The notes: generated from the letters alone by a model not told the origin. A stretch of DNA of 61,493 bases from Chromera velia (GCA_018398765.1 JAHBMJ010004287.1:1-61493); one strand, 5' to 3'; shown: positions 1 through 11,611, counted from the stretch's first letter. Translations and numbers: made by a program.

Positions 1-749
1 ATCAGAGCACGACCTAGTGCCGCCTCTCTCCCATCACACAGACTTACTCTCCAGCGATGAAAGTAGGCTTTATCGAAAGCTCAGAGGATTGGCTTCTTTG
101 CTTTTTCTTGGGTTTATAATATTCACTCTACTGGTTGCCCTGAGAGGGTAATTTCGATCTTCCATCACGAAGGGCACGGCCTGTCTCCACGCAAAGGGGC
201 CTACAAAGTTGCCCCAGTAAAGCTTCCATTGAATCCCTTCCATGCGTGCGCTCTAACAAGCTCTAGATAAGGAGATGGAAAGGTTTTTTTTTATTTTATT
301 TGAAGTGCCAAACATATAACAAAAACATATCTAACTACAAAACCTACTTTTGGTAAGTTTGCTTGGACTTTTAACCACCAGACTCAAAAAAAAAAAAAAG
401 AAAAAAAAATCTTGACATGTCTATTCTTTTTTTTTTTTTTACCACTGTGCGTCGCCTATAGTTACAATCTGATTCAATCAATCAATTAATCAAATCCCAT
501 CACTGACACTTTATTATCACTCGGTCGGAGTCGGTCCAGTACTAGGTCTAGTATGAATCCGTATGTATAATATAAAATAATACGTACCCCAGATAATACC
601 AAAAATGAATTTAACTCTTTTAATGTATATTTTAAAGTTTGAATCTGGAACTTTAAAGCAGACTGAGTGGATCATGAGAACAAACGTATAACATTAATAC
701 TATGGTAGATAGTAATATCTGACTATCTAGGATATGTGAATGTGTGGAG
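1..749. other. AT-rich intergenic, no gene seen
   Basis: The stretch is rich in poly-A and poly-T runs (for example around 388-440) and has short frames only. No exon with usable splice sites, RNA gene or conserved motif was recognised on either strand. Confidence 0.6.
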
Positions 750-1000
750 CTAGGTGTCGGCTAAAGAAAAAAAAAAATCCTTCAAAACCCTTTACTTTTT
801 TTTTTTCTTCTTCAGTCAAACAACTGTTGTTTAAGTGTAACAGTTGCATAAGTGTTGTTCATATGTTGCACAACTGTAACAGTTGTTAAGTGTTGTTTAG
901 AGTTACTGTAGAAAAGTAAAAAAGAAAGAAAAAAAAAAGATTTCCTCTGCATGATCGCTTACTTTTTTTCTTTTTTTTTTTTTCTTTAGCCGACGCCTAG
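750..1000. mobile_element. MITE-like inverted-repeat element, CTAG-bounded
   Basis: A 17-bp terminal inverted repeat bounds this segment: 750-766 (ctaggtgtcggctaaag) against 984-1000, with 16 of 17 positions pairing. The single mismatch is a transition at a CpG. Both ends begin with CTAG, then an A/T homopolymer. The interior has no coding capacity and is made of TGTTGTT/AACAGTTG words. A second segment at 21366-21728 has the same architecture and similar internal words, so a non-autonomous DNA-element family is inferred. A chance palindrome in AT-rich DNA cannot be excluded. Confidence 0.45.
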
Positions 1001-1619
1001 GTGCAGAGCTGTAGCAAGCAGTGTGTACATGAACATACCGAGTGGGTCAAAAAAGTGTAGCCCGTACGGCGGTGAGTGGCCGGCCGGCAGGATGTAGAAA
1101 GTGCATCCATGCCTGCCTTTCAGGCCATACGGTAAAGACGGTTGATATACTGGAACTATAGTATGTCACAATAAGAATTTCTAAAACCTTTTGTATCATA
1201 ATGATTTATGAAACAATAATTATGATTTTAAGAACTTTTGACTGATTCAATTAAATCATACTTATGTGTGATAAAATTAGTTGTAGATCGCGGCTTGACA
1301 CGCGTCGAGGGGTGGAGTCATAGCCGCTGTACGGGCCACGCGGACTGTGCACATGCACGCATGATTGAAGAAAAGCTACATAACCCCGTAAGAAAAACGT
1401 ACATGCGCAAACTCGTGCAAACTATGCAGCTCGACCTTAATCAAATCGAAACCGTCAAGCCATATCCCTCCTCATTGTAGATTACTAGCATCTTTCTTGG
1501 GATTACAACACTCCCAAGCAGTGGTTTGTGCCTAAACCGCTGCGTGCCCCTTCTTCGCTCTACCCTAGTGCGGGCGGCCGTTAGTTTTGCTTTGTTCTTT
1601 CTTGCCGTAACGCTTCACT
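1001..1619. other. Intergenic, no gene supported
   Basis: One frame of about 80 codons (1238-1480) exists but begins at TTG and resembles nothing recognised. No further structure was seen. Confidence 0.5.
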
Positions 1620-1862
1620 ATGGCCAAAGGTTTAAACTTGAAGAAAGTGAAGAAAGATTCGCGAGGGCGCAAGAAAGACTCCGCTGAGTACAAAGCCAAA
1701 AAGCTTCTGACTTATCGCAAGACTGAGGGTCGCTTGGAAGCGGGAGACATTCACCTCATCACAGAGGAGACGTACAAAGCCAATTTTTTTTTAATGACAA
1801 TGGGTGTGCAGCAAAAAAGAAATCATGAAAGCGATGTAGAGGAAGGAGACGATCCTGATTGA
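1620..1862 (+). CDS. Small hypothetical lysine-rich ORF
   Basis: The frame is 80 codons long and starts at a genuine ATG in a favourable context (cactATGGCC). It encodes a basic N-terminus (MAKGLNLKKVKKDSRGRK) and an acidic C-terminus (EEGDDPD). I do not recognise a family. The TGA stop forms the first bases of a (GAAT)n array that follows immediately. This could be a short gene, the start of a truncated mobile-element ORF or a first exon. A simple-repeat tail right after an ORF recalls the 3' ends of some non-LTR retroelements, but no reverse transcriptase motif is present. Confidence 0.3.
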   Translation: MAKGLNLKKVKKDSRGRKKDSAEYKAKKLLTYRKTEGRLEAGDIHLITEETYKANFFLMTMGVQQKRNHESDVEEGDDPD

Positions 1863-2175
1863 ATGAATGAATGAATGAATGAATGAATGAAGGAAGGAAT
1901 GATTCTGAGAATAAATGAATGAATGAATCAGTGAATGAATCAATGAATGAATGAATGAATGAATGAATAAATGAATTAATTATGAATGACCAAGGTAGTG
2001 AATGAGTGAGAGAGTGAGTGAATGAGTAAGTGAGTGAGGTGAGTGGGGTGGGTGGGTGAGTTTAACTTAGGGTGAGTGAGGTGAGTGAGTGAGTAAGTGA
2101 GCGAGTGAGTGGATGAGGTGAGTGAAGGAAGTGAGTGACTGAGTGAGTGAGTGAATGAATGAGTGAATGAGGTGA
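1861..2175. repeat. (GAAT)n / (GAGT)n degenerate tetranucleotide array
   Basis: Near-perfect GAAT units pass gradually into GAGT/GTGA units over about 300 bp. Open frames across it on both strands are repeat artefacts. Confidence 0.9.
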
Positions 2176-2304
2176 GTCTGACCTTCAACGACTCTGAAGA
2201 TTTCAAGCTAGTGGCTGCTAGTCACTTTGAAAGTCTAGGATCACTTCAAAGTTTGTCTGACAATTTCATCACACCTAACTTACTCAAACTATTTCATCAC
2301 ACCT

Positions 2305-2361
2305 ATTGTGATACAATTATTTGTGTCACTGGTACTAGTGTATAAGGTATTGTATCACAAT
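2305..2361. repeat. 13-bp perfect inverted repeat
   Basis: The arm attgtgatacaat at 2305-2317 is exactly complementary to attgtatcacaat at 2349-2361, with a 31-base spacer that is itself partly palindromic (cactggtactagtg). It lies in non-coding AT-rich DNA. No function is assigned. Confidence 0.7.
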
Positions 2362-3187
2362 TTTGATTGTGTCACACTATAGTAACTGTTTCAGTGTAGC
2401 GGTTGGCAATGCAGTTTTGCCGTCTCGTATGCATCAATTCAGAGTTCTATCTCAGAAGAGGAAAAATGTGTGTATGCATAATAAGTATAAGGAGAACATG
2501 TCTCCTTTAACATTACCTTAAGTTGTCCCTATATCTGACGGATGTGCGCATGCTGAGAGGATAACATCACGCTAGGCCATCGGTATAGGTAGGAGGTAAA
2601 TAGAGATTAGACAACTTCAGAAACAGAGAGAAAGTCTCCCAGAGATAGAGACGACTGTCGCGGGAAAAGAGACTCTCCACAGTCACAAGATATTGAGTCT
2701 TGGTGTAAATTAACCGAGTGAGAGATAGGCATGCAAGGGGTGCTTAAACCTCCCTAAACCTAAGTGCTACTTGAAAAAATATTATCAAGATGATCTCTAT
2801 CTGTGGCATCATTTTTCAAGAGACCATCTACACCTATGGTGTAGATGGCCAAGGCACTGTTCAAATATGCACTGTATTTAATATGCAGCTTAAAGTTTGG
2901 CTTTCAAAAATCTTGAAACCGTAAATGATCCGCGCCTCCAGTGCAGACTTTCAAGCTTATCAAAAAATGCGGCTTAAACTTTCAAGTGGTAGTTAGATTC
3001 AGGAAGGTCGGTGCTTAGTTGCCATCCCTGACCCCGTTCATTCCTCCAGGTTTTTCTCTTCATCCTTCCCCCTCCATCCCTTTCATCCTTTTTGTAAATC
3101 GTGATCGTGAACGCTTTTCTAATCAAAAACGAAAAAAAAAATAATGCTATCTTATACTAAACGTAGTACTGAATTGAATTTTATATT
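2362..3187. other. AT-rich intergenic with a short hairpin
   Basis: No gene is seen. A perfect 11-bp stem with a 3-base loop lies at 2824-2848 (ccatctacacc, tat, ggtgtagatgg). It is not followed by a T-tract and no RNA family was recognised. Confidence 0.55.
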
Positions 3188-4036
3188 AGGAAAGAGCTAG
3201 AAGCAGCAGGAAGACAGCTGGCATTTGAAGAGAGAGACCAGATAGTAAGATGGGTTAGCGCACTACAGAGGGAATCGGTAACAAAAAGAAAGAACGAAGT
3301 CTTTGTGGAAAAAATAGAGAGCGCAATGCAAAAGAGAAAAGAAAACGAGAGAAAAGAACTGCAGGAAAGATTACTGATGCATTCAATTCACAATATAATG
3401 TCAAATGGAAACCGCTTGAACTTGTGGCTGCACAGCAAACAGACAGATGAAAGAAGTAGAGAAAACGGTTTCTCAATTGAGAGAGAAAGCATCGGGCGGA
3501 CCCCTGTATGCTACAGAAAGGTTACACCCTGGTCAGTTCATAGAAGAAGAGCAACATTCAGGGTGGGAGAGAGGAGCCTTGAGGTCAATAAGGGGAAATT
3601 CTCTCTTGATGGAGGGAGGGGGACCCTGCTGCACGACAGAAAATGCATTGTTTGCTCTGATCTCCTTGGCATCTAGGTAGTTGAAGACGAAGTGCACATT
3701 CTAACCGAGTGTTCCTTATATGATGCCGAGAGGGTTGTGTGCTTGCAGGCTCTTTCAGATACATGGAATGAAGGGAGGGGGGAAAGAGCAGCAGGAAAGC
3801 CAAAATGGGGAGAGGGGACAAACAGGAAGACAGAAAGGCTTACCTTATTTTCTTTTCTTTTAAGTGAGACAGATGGAAGCGTCGATAAGCTTTTGAAGGA
3901 TGTTATTACAAAACGAGCTGCCGTAAAGGAATGTCATAAGAGAAATGCATGCAGCCTGCAAGATGTATCAAACATCCAGCTGGACCAAGCCCATCAAATC
4001 CTTTGGTCAAATAAAAAGGAAAGAAACAAAAGATAG
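3188..4036 (+). pseudogene. C-terminal fragment of a LINE-type retroelement ORF
   Basis: One reading frame runs through the interval, broken by a single TAG at 3674-3676. Around the break it encodes a zinc-finger-like pattern, CIVC, then HILTEC (H-x4-C) and an LYDAER-like continuation. That matches the short finger found after the reverse transcriptase in many non-LTR retrotransposons. The upstream part is a charged helical segment; the downstream part is a basic tail ending in KKERNKR. No reverse transcriptase core or endonuclease is present, so this is a 5'-truncated remnant. The frame opens just after a possible acceptor (ttatattag), so an exon of a host gene is the less likely alternative. 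Confidence 0.5.
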
Positions 4037-4709
4037 ACAGAGTATGCAGCAACATGGCAGCAAATGAAGCAAGCAAAGGAAGAGGGAGAAACCAAAGGGT
4101 TGAATGATTGGGAAGTAATGAGATTGGCCTCTAATCGATCGACCGTTTGTTTTGAGATGCCTCCGTTTGAAGCCTGTTTGAGCTCCGCCGGGTCGATCGG
4201 CGGGCCGCAGCATCGTCAGTGAGAGTTGATTGATTGCAGTCTTTCGCATGCGATTGATAGTAATTGATTGATTATCACGTAAACAGTTTGCAACACAGGT
4301 CTTTTAATTTGGCCTGTGCGGGCCGGCCAGGAAGGTCCGACGTGTGTATGCGCTTTTCCTGGATGCCGCATGTCGAGCGCTCGGCATTGGGGCAGGAGGC
4401 CAATCCTCCAGACATTAATCCTATCCTATCCTATTCTAGTAAACAGTTTGCCAAGAATATAGCGAAGATTAATTTCTGTCAATTTTCTGAGCATCATTTC
4501 TCTTCGGCGGGGTAAGGACGGCCAAGTCTAGGGCCAAATTTAGCCTAGGGAAGTCCGATCAAATTTGGATCAATTGCTATAGTACTAAAACAAAAATTAG
4601 TCTCTTTTTATGTTCGTTTTTCAACGGTTTTTGAATGGGACTAGAAGTTAAGCTGCAATTAACCTGCATCCTCCTTAAAAGAAAAATTCTCGTGAGGGTT
4701 GATTGCTAG
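4037..4709. other. Intergenic, 3' flank of the LINE remnant
   Basis: Short GATT repeats (around 4228-4272) and a GATCGATCG-rich patch follow the LINE frame and may be its 3' tail. Nothing else is recognised. Confidence 0.4.
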
Positions 4710-5357
4710 CTGAAAAGAAATAAAGAAAGAAACAATAAGAAAAGAAACGAAAGAAAGAAATAGAAAGAAAGAAAGAAAGAAAGAAAGCAAGCAAGCAAGA
4801 AAGAAAGATACAATAAGAAAAGGAAGGAAGGAAAGAAAGAAATAGAAAGATAGAAAGAAAGAAAGAAAGAAAGAAAGACAGACAGAGAAGGAAGGAAGGG
4901 AGGGAGGGGAGGGACGAAGAAACAAAGAAAGAAGACGAGATAAAAGAAAAAGAAAAAGATAGAAAAGGGAAAGAGGGAGACAGACAGACAGACTAAATGT
5001 TTCTTCTTTTTCTCCCTCCTTTTCTTCATGAACACAGACAGACAGACAGACAGACAGACAGACCATATCGTCTTCTTCTTCACTTGACTTCACTTCAGTT
5101 CACTTCACAGACAGACAAACAGACAAGACTATATTTTTCGTCTTCTTCTCTCTCCCTTTCTTCATGAACACAACAGACAAAAAGAAAGAAAGAACTAAGA
5201 CAGACGACAGACAGACAGACAGACAGACAGACTCTTCTTCTTCTTCTCCCTCCTTTTCTTCATGAACACAACAGACAGACAGACAGACAGACAGACTATA
5301 TGTTTCTTCTTCTTCTCCCTCCTTTTCTTCATGAACACAAAAGAAAAAAAGAGAGAA

Positions 5358-5397
<40 letters not shown>

Positions 5398-6262
5398 TAT
5401 ATGCTTCTTCTTCTTCTCCCTCTTTTTCTTCATGACAGACAGACAGACTATATCGTCTCTTCTTTCCCTCTTTCTCTTTCCTCATTCTCTTCTGACAGAC
5501 TACATGTTTCTTCTTCTCCCTTCTTTTCTCTTCTGACAGACTATATGGTTTCTTCTCCTTCCTCCTTTTCTTCATGAACACAAAAGACAAAAAGAAAGAA
5601 AACAACAAAGACAAAAGAACATCACGACGACTCAGACAGAGTGGGCAGACAGACTATATGTTTCTTCTTCTCCTCCCTCCAGACACACAGACTATATGTT
5701 CCTTCTTCTTCTCCCTCCTTTTCTTCATGAACACAACAGACAAAAAGAAAGAAAGAGCAAAGACAAAAGAACAGCACCAACAATCAAACAGCGTGGGCAG
5801 GGGGCCCGAAAGGTGAGAGTTAAGCGCCCCTTGCCTCTCCACCTCCCGACAGACTTTCACGTGATCACTGGTTTCACACGCTAATCCTCTGCTGCTTCCA
5901 CCCAGCACAAGAAAGAAGAGAAAAGACAGACTTTATTGTTTCTTCTTCTTCTCCCTCCTTTTCTTCATGAACACAACAGACAAAAAGAAAGAAAGAACAA
6001 AGACAAAAGAACAGCACCAACAATCAAACAGACAGACTATATCGTCTTTTCTTCACTTCACTTTTTCTGAAACGCTTTCAGACAGACTATATACGCTTTC
6101 AGACAGACAGACAGATAGACAAACACATAAACTATATGTTTCTTGTCCTCCCTCTTTTTTTCATGTACTTAACAGACAAAAAGAAAGATAGAAAGAAAGA
6201 AAGAAAGAAAAAAAGAAAAAAAGAAAGAACAAAGACAAAAGACAGACAGACAGATACAGAGA
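4710..6262. repeat. Compound GAAA/GACA array with an interspersed pyrimidine core unit
   Basis: Runs of (GAAA)n and (CAGA)n alternate with about nine copies of a core related to ctccctccttttcttcatga, at roughly 5014, 5150, 5248, 5315, 5417, 5559, 5712, 5952 and 6146. The copies near 5692-5790 and 5935-6030 are nearly identical over about 95 bp, including caccaacaatcaaacag, so longer units were duplicated recently. Many long open frames arise from the repeat and are not genes. Confidence 0.9.
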
Positions 6263-6949
6263 CAAGAAAGAATCAAAATGAAAGGAGAAGAATGCAGAAG
6301 GGAAAACCCCACAGACGAAAATTCACGAATTTAATGAGCGAACAGCCTCTGAACAGCGCAGAGAAATTCGCAGTTGGGACTCGAAAGACAGAGTGGGTAA
6401 TGAACAGGGGCCAAGAATAGAAAAGTCAGGAGGAAAACGTACAAGCGACACCTACCTGCACCAGGCTTAGGAAAACAGAAGGAAATGGACGGCGGTGGAG
6501 GTATCGTGGAAAAGGAGGCAGGAAAAAAGGAAGCGAGAACAAAAAATAGAGAGAGTTAGGAAAGGAGGGCGAAACAAATGAAAAGTCCGAGAGGGGAGAT
6601 TCAACAGCTGGAAGAGAGAGAGGGAGACAGGGCGTTCTGCAACTTGGGCCGCAGCGCCTAGAAAGAGACAAACGAAGCCTATGCACCTTTCTGGACTTTT
6701 ATTTTGTGATTCCCTTTGTGGAGCCTTAGTCGCTATCAGTCAACAGGTTGTTCGGATGCGCTGACAATGGAGTGCCTGCCAGCTGGACTGCAATGCAAGG
6801 TCGGATGAATGAGTGAGCGCTCTCTCAGAAAGAGTGCCGCTCTGCCATAGAAGAAAAATCTGAAGAGAAGGCATGGAGCTCGGTCTGCGTGTAGACCCAG
6901 TGCCTCCACGACCATAGCACAGAGTGAGGCTGACACGGCTGTTCCTTTC
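6263..6949. other. 3' flank of plastid uS9, no other gene seen
   Basis: Purine-rich sequence downstream of the minus-strand ribosomal protein gene. It probably includes its 3' UTR. No clear polyadenylation signal was identified. Confidence 0.4.
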
Positions 6950-7510
6950 TCATCGCTTGGAATACTGGTGTCTGCGCCTCGCACTGTGAAGTCCTACCTT
7001 CTTTCGCTCTACATTCCTGCCATCTGACGTGAGCCACTGGTACTTTCTCAGAAGACCGTGGTAGTTGGGTTGGAGCCGGTCGAGTCCTCTAGCAACACCC
7101 AGAGAGACAGCGCCAGCCTGGGAAACCAGGCCGCTGCCCTTCGCAAAGGCCTCAACATTGTACTGGTCCTCTACTTTCAATTCGATTAAGGGACCGAAAG
7201 CGGTGTAGAAAGCTTTGCTGTCGTTCCCGAAGTACTCCCAGGCGTCTCGTCCGTTGACCGTGTAAACACCGTTACCTGGACGCACGAACACACGAGCCAT
7301 GGCTGTCTTGCGCTTGCCAAAAGTGAATTCCCTTCCCGTCCTGGCTGTGCTCCTCATAACTATGGAAGACCTGGAAGATGTTCGTTGAGGTGATGATGCT
7401 GTAAAGCCAGCCGAGCTCGAGGGAAGCTGAACAACATAGGCGACACGCCGCAACAACAGCGCAAAATTCGCTGGCAAAAAAGCCAGCGACAGAACCCACC
7501 AAAGCCTCAT
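6950..7510 (-). CDS. rpsI / RPS9: Plastid-targeted 30S ribosomal protein uS9 (S9)
   Basis: This encodes the bacterial-type small-subunit protein uS9, whose C-terminal tail reaches the ribosomal P site. Residues 61-186 give a complete domain of about 126 residues (E. coli S9 is about 130). Hallmarks are FGKRKTAMARV, RPGNG, GSGLVSQAGA near the middle, VERKKVGL and the conserved end ARRRHQYSKR. The first 60 residues are an extension: a hydrophobic signal-peptide-like core (WWVLSLAFLPANFALLL), then a Ser/Thr/Arg-rich transit-like stretch. That bipartite leader is known for proteins imported into complex plastids via the ER. The start is the ATG before the hydrophobic core; the frame extends only to a TTG upstream. 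No intron is needed. A mitochondrial S9 is the alternative, but the signal-like core argues for the plastid. Confidence 0.9.
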   Translation of the reverse strand: MRLWWVLSLAFLPANFALLLRRVAYVVQLPSSSAGFTASSPQRTSSRSSIVMRSTARTGREFTFGKRKTAMARVFVRPGNGVYTVNGRDAWEYFGNDSKAFYTAFGPLIELKVEDQYNVEAFAKGSGLVSQAGAVSLGVARGLDRLQPNYHGLLRKYQWLTSDGRNVERKKVGLHSARRRHQYSKR

Positions 7511-8329
7511 CTCACAACCCAAATTTCATGTCAACGTCCAAACGTTTTCCTATCACAGTTCAGATTTTCCAACACCGAGGAAATTTCAGGGAGAGGAGAG
7601 TCGATTGGATGGACCTGTCACATCGTGAACCTTCATGAACCGACTCAGTATGACTCAGTCGACTCAAAAAAGAAAGGTGATCGGTCAACAACACATGGTG
7701 TTGCTCACCCTCAAGGCCCCAGCTCAAAAAAAAAAAAAAAATCATCGCAGTTGCCCTCACAAAATGGATTTTTTTCTCCTGTCCGCAGATTCCAAAGCAT
7801 CCGTGGAACTCGCGTGCTTGCGCTGTTGACCTAACCGATACACGCAACCTCAGGAGGGCAGTTCGGAAATTTTCAGACCGAGCTATTCAACAGTTGTCTC
7901 CCAGACTGAGATGTCAGCCATTGTCAGCCACTGGCAGTGGTGTCAGGGAGCGACACTCAGTGACTGTTGGAGAGTCTTTGGCTGAAACACACGGTATAGA
8001 CGACGGCATGCAAAGAGAACAGCATGCTTCCGACCCCCGACCAAAGGTGCGTGGGAATCTGGAACTGCTTTCGTGGTGACTGACTGCGTGAGTAGCTACT
8101 TGAACCGAGCGCACGTCGGACAGGAGTCTGGTGTATGCGCTTTCACCTTCTGGTGCAGATCACATTGACCGATTCATCCCCAAGATAATCAGACTACTTT
8201 CAGGTGTAGCCAAAAGCTCAGCCTTCCTGTAGAGCAACTCCTGCATCCCGTCTACTGAGGTTCTTATCTGAGGAGACAGGTATCACATCTAGGTCGAGGC
8301 AGAGGCAAAAAGCCAATTGGGTTCCTTCC
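7511..8329. promoter_or_regulatory. Divergent intergenic region between uS9 and the membrane protein gene
   Basis: The two flanking genes point away from each other, so about 820 bp must hold both promoters and 5' UTRs. An imperfect palindrome (gccactggcagtggtg) lies near 7930. No TATA box was convincing. Confidence 0.5.
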
Positions 8330-8609
8330 ATGCGTTCGGGAGGAAGACCGGAGGAAGGTGGGGAGTCCTCGAGTCTGGCGTCAGGTGAATTTGAAGAGAG
8401 TGGAGGGGGCGGGGCTGGTGCAGAGAGACGCAATAAGGTAACTCTTCTGCTGGCTCTCGTGTTCTATGCATCTTTGTATAGCATCTGTATGGCCTACTCC
8501 TTAGCCGTTCTTTCGCCAATGTTCTCCCTGGTCCTCTCTCGCTTGTAGGGTTGCTGACCTCTGATCACTTTGCCGGTCCTGAAGTTGCCGTTCTCCTTCA
8601 GTCTGCTGA

Positions 8610-8651
<42 letters not shown>

Positions 8652-11051
8652 CGCGTCTATGTTCGTGTGTGAGAGAGGATGTGGTTGTAGAAGTGTGTGC
8701 ATATCATTACAGAAAATGCCGAGTCGCGCATTGCATTCGCGGTTCTCTCTTCTGCAAAAGTCAGCGGGTCTGCCTCGTATGTGTGCGGTGCTTGAGACCG
8801 TACCGAAATCAGATGAAAGCCCTCATGAGTACGTATTCGTCCTATGTTTTTTTTTTTTCAGCAGCGAAAAAAAGGCGGTGTGAAGTACAGCGCTGTTCCT
8901 GCACCGGGGGAGGCGGACTCATCGCCCGAGCACGCAGGAAGCCGTCCGGCAGCATTCGGCCACGACAGTCCCCCGGTGATTGGGGTCCCCCGAGAGACCA
9001 CCCGCAGCAGCAGTAGCGGGTCGATTCATGTTGGGGGGCAGGGTGCGTCTCCCCATGGTGCTCCCTCGATAGGCGCCCCCCCGGGTCCAGAAAGGGATAG
9101 GGACAGGACTAGGGTTGACCTGGCCGAACTTGCAGAGAGACGACTACAGTTTGACAATAGGAGAGCGTACTTCCTCCTTCGGATGGCTGATCGGCAACGA
9201 CAGCAGCAGGAACAGAATGCTCAACAGGCAGGGGGCGCGAGTGCGCCGTCAGTTTTTGGAATGCCGTCGGGGTCTTCAGGGCAGGGGGGGTTGGGTGGTA
9301 CCGCTTCTGGAGCTGTGGGGGGTACTGGGGAGGGGGAAGAGGGAAGGGAGAGGGGAACGGGACGATTTTCGCGATTCTTTCGATTTCCATGGCGCTCTCG
9401 GTCTCGAACTGGGGCGGAGGATGGCAGCACAGCAACTCCAGGTGCTGTGACACACACAGCGTCTGGGGGACCCGGCGGCGATGTGACGCCTGGAGGGACG
9501 CGAGGGGGAGGGGAGAGGAGGGAGTCCTGGAGGGAACGGTTGCGTCGAATGTGGGAGAGGGCAAATGAGAGTAGAAGGAATAATGGTGTGACGCCAGGGG
9601 GTCAGACAGGAGGGGGGGTGGGAGGAACGCCGGGAGGTGGGGGAACGGGGACAAGCTTGACTTGGGAACAGACAGATGAGACTGACGATCCTTCTTGTCA
9701 ACAGCTGCTGTGCTGTCTCGGGTTTTGTGGCGGTGGATTTTTTTGGATACTTGGTGGGTCTGTTTGATTGTCTGCCTTTCTCCTTTCTGTCTTGTCTGTT
9801 GGAACTTGCTGAACATGGACTTTTACGAGATGTGTTTTTCTTTTTCCATCGATGAATCTCTTTTTTTCTGCTTTGTCTTCGGAGGGTTTTGAGCCATGAA
9901 GAAAATATGTCGAAAGGGGCTGGGTGTCGACTTTGGGCTCCTTTCGTCAGCTAAGCATGTCCACTTGTTTTTTTTTTCTGCTGTGTGTGGCGCGTCCAAT
10001 TTTTTGTCCTGTGTGTGGCACATCATGCAAGGAGCTCTTTTTCAAATGTGCTTCTGGGTAAATCTTTCTGCATGTGTCTTTCTGCCGTATCTCCCGTTGT
10101 TCTCTCGCCCGTTCACTTTGTCTCATGCAGGGTGTCTGCTTTTCTTCATGGAGAATCCGAGGCACGTTCGGAGTCGGCAGGTAGGTGTGTCTCTTCTCTG
10201 CTGCATGTGAGAGGGGCTGGAAAGGGAAATGAAGATAGGGGGCAAAAAGAGGCGTGCTGACAAGTTCTAGAGACAGCCAAACTGCCAGAGAGAAACAGTA
10301 AGATCTCAGCAAGCATTCTGCTTTTGTGCATCCATCTATGTGGCTCCTGCTGTGTGTTTCTTTTAGCCGCCTGAACGTTTGTGGAGGCGCTTTCCCGTTT
10401 GTCTTTCTGAATACCCATAGGAAGTGTAGTCCAGCATGCAGCTTCTTTCAAGGATGTGCAAAAAGTCCGATTGCTGGTTGCCTGACTGCCTTTCTGCATG
10501 TTCGGGTTTCACTTTTGTTTTCCTGATGGATGTATGTTTTCTTTCTTTCAGTGGGGATCTCTCAACCTGCTGCTTGGTTGCTTTACACTTGCGACGATGG
10601 AGATGACGGTGTTGAAGAAAGATGAGTGAGTCGCGCCTTGCATTTATCTGCCTCTCTCTTTCTTGCTCTCTTTCTGGGGGGCGCGAGTGACTACAAATAG
10701 GCAAACTGACACTCACACAAAAAGGGATGTTCTCAGACGGACGCACACACAGGCATGCATACAGGCAGACTGATAGAAGACTCTGTGACTTTGCTCGTCC
10801 CTACTGTATTTTTTCTGCTTGGCTGTTCTTCCAGAGCCCCTGTTTTGTGCTTGTGGCGGTCAGATTCTGTCTGGTTTCATTTTACCCGTCATTCCTTAGG
10901 CGCTCTCTCTATGTCTGTTCTTGGCTTGGCATGGCAATCAGCTTACAATTTTTCCGCTCCCTTTTTACGTCCGTCCGTTTGTCTCTCTGGGTGGCTGGCT
11001 GGCTGCAAATGAAAAGACAAAAGATCATGCAAAAGCTGTTATGTCTCGCTG

Positions 11052-11118
<67 letters not shown>

Positions 11119-11148
11119 GTGTGTGTGTATGTAAGTGTGTGTGTGTGT

Positions 11149-11188
<40 letters not shown>

Positions 11189-11569
11189 CTGTAGACGCAC
11201 ATCCAGCGGGACGAGTCATTACGTGCCCCGGAGGAGCCATGGAGTTTACAGCGTCGGCGGGGAGCCCTTCAACCCGACAAAGAATGAACCAGGTGCTTCC
11301 ATCTCCCATTTCTCTCCGTGTTCTTTGTGCTCGTTTTCGCTCTTACGCTCTCCAGCTTCCGAGGGGTGCAAACGCTCGTATCAGTAGCTGCATCGAAAGA
11401 CGGGCAGCGCTAGCACCTCCCTGTGAGAAACGGGTGTCTTGTCTCTTTTTGGTCATTCCTGAGTCAAGCAAACTTGTTTGTCTGCGTCTTTGTTTTCTGC
11501 CAATCATTAGTAAGTCGATCTCTCTCCAGACAAAGAGAGATAGATGGAAAGAAAGAAACAAAAAGAAAG

Positions 11570-11600
<31 letters not shown>

Positions 11601-11611
11601 TGGAAAGAAAG

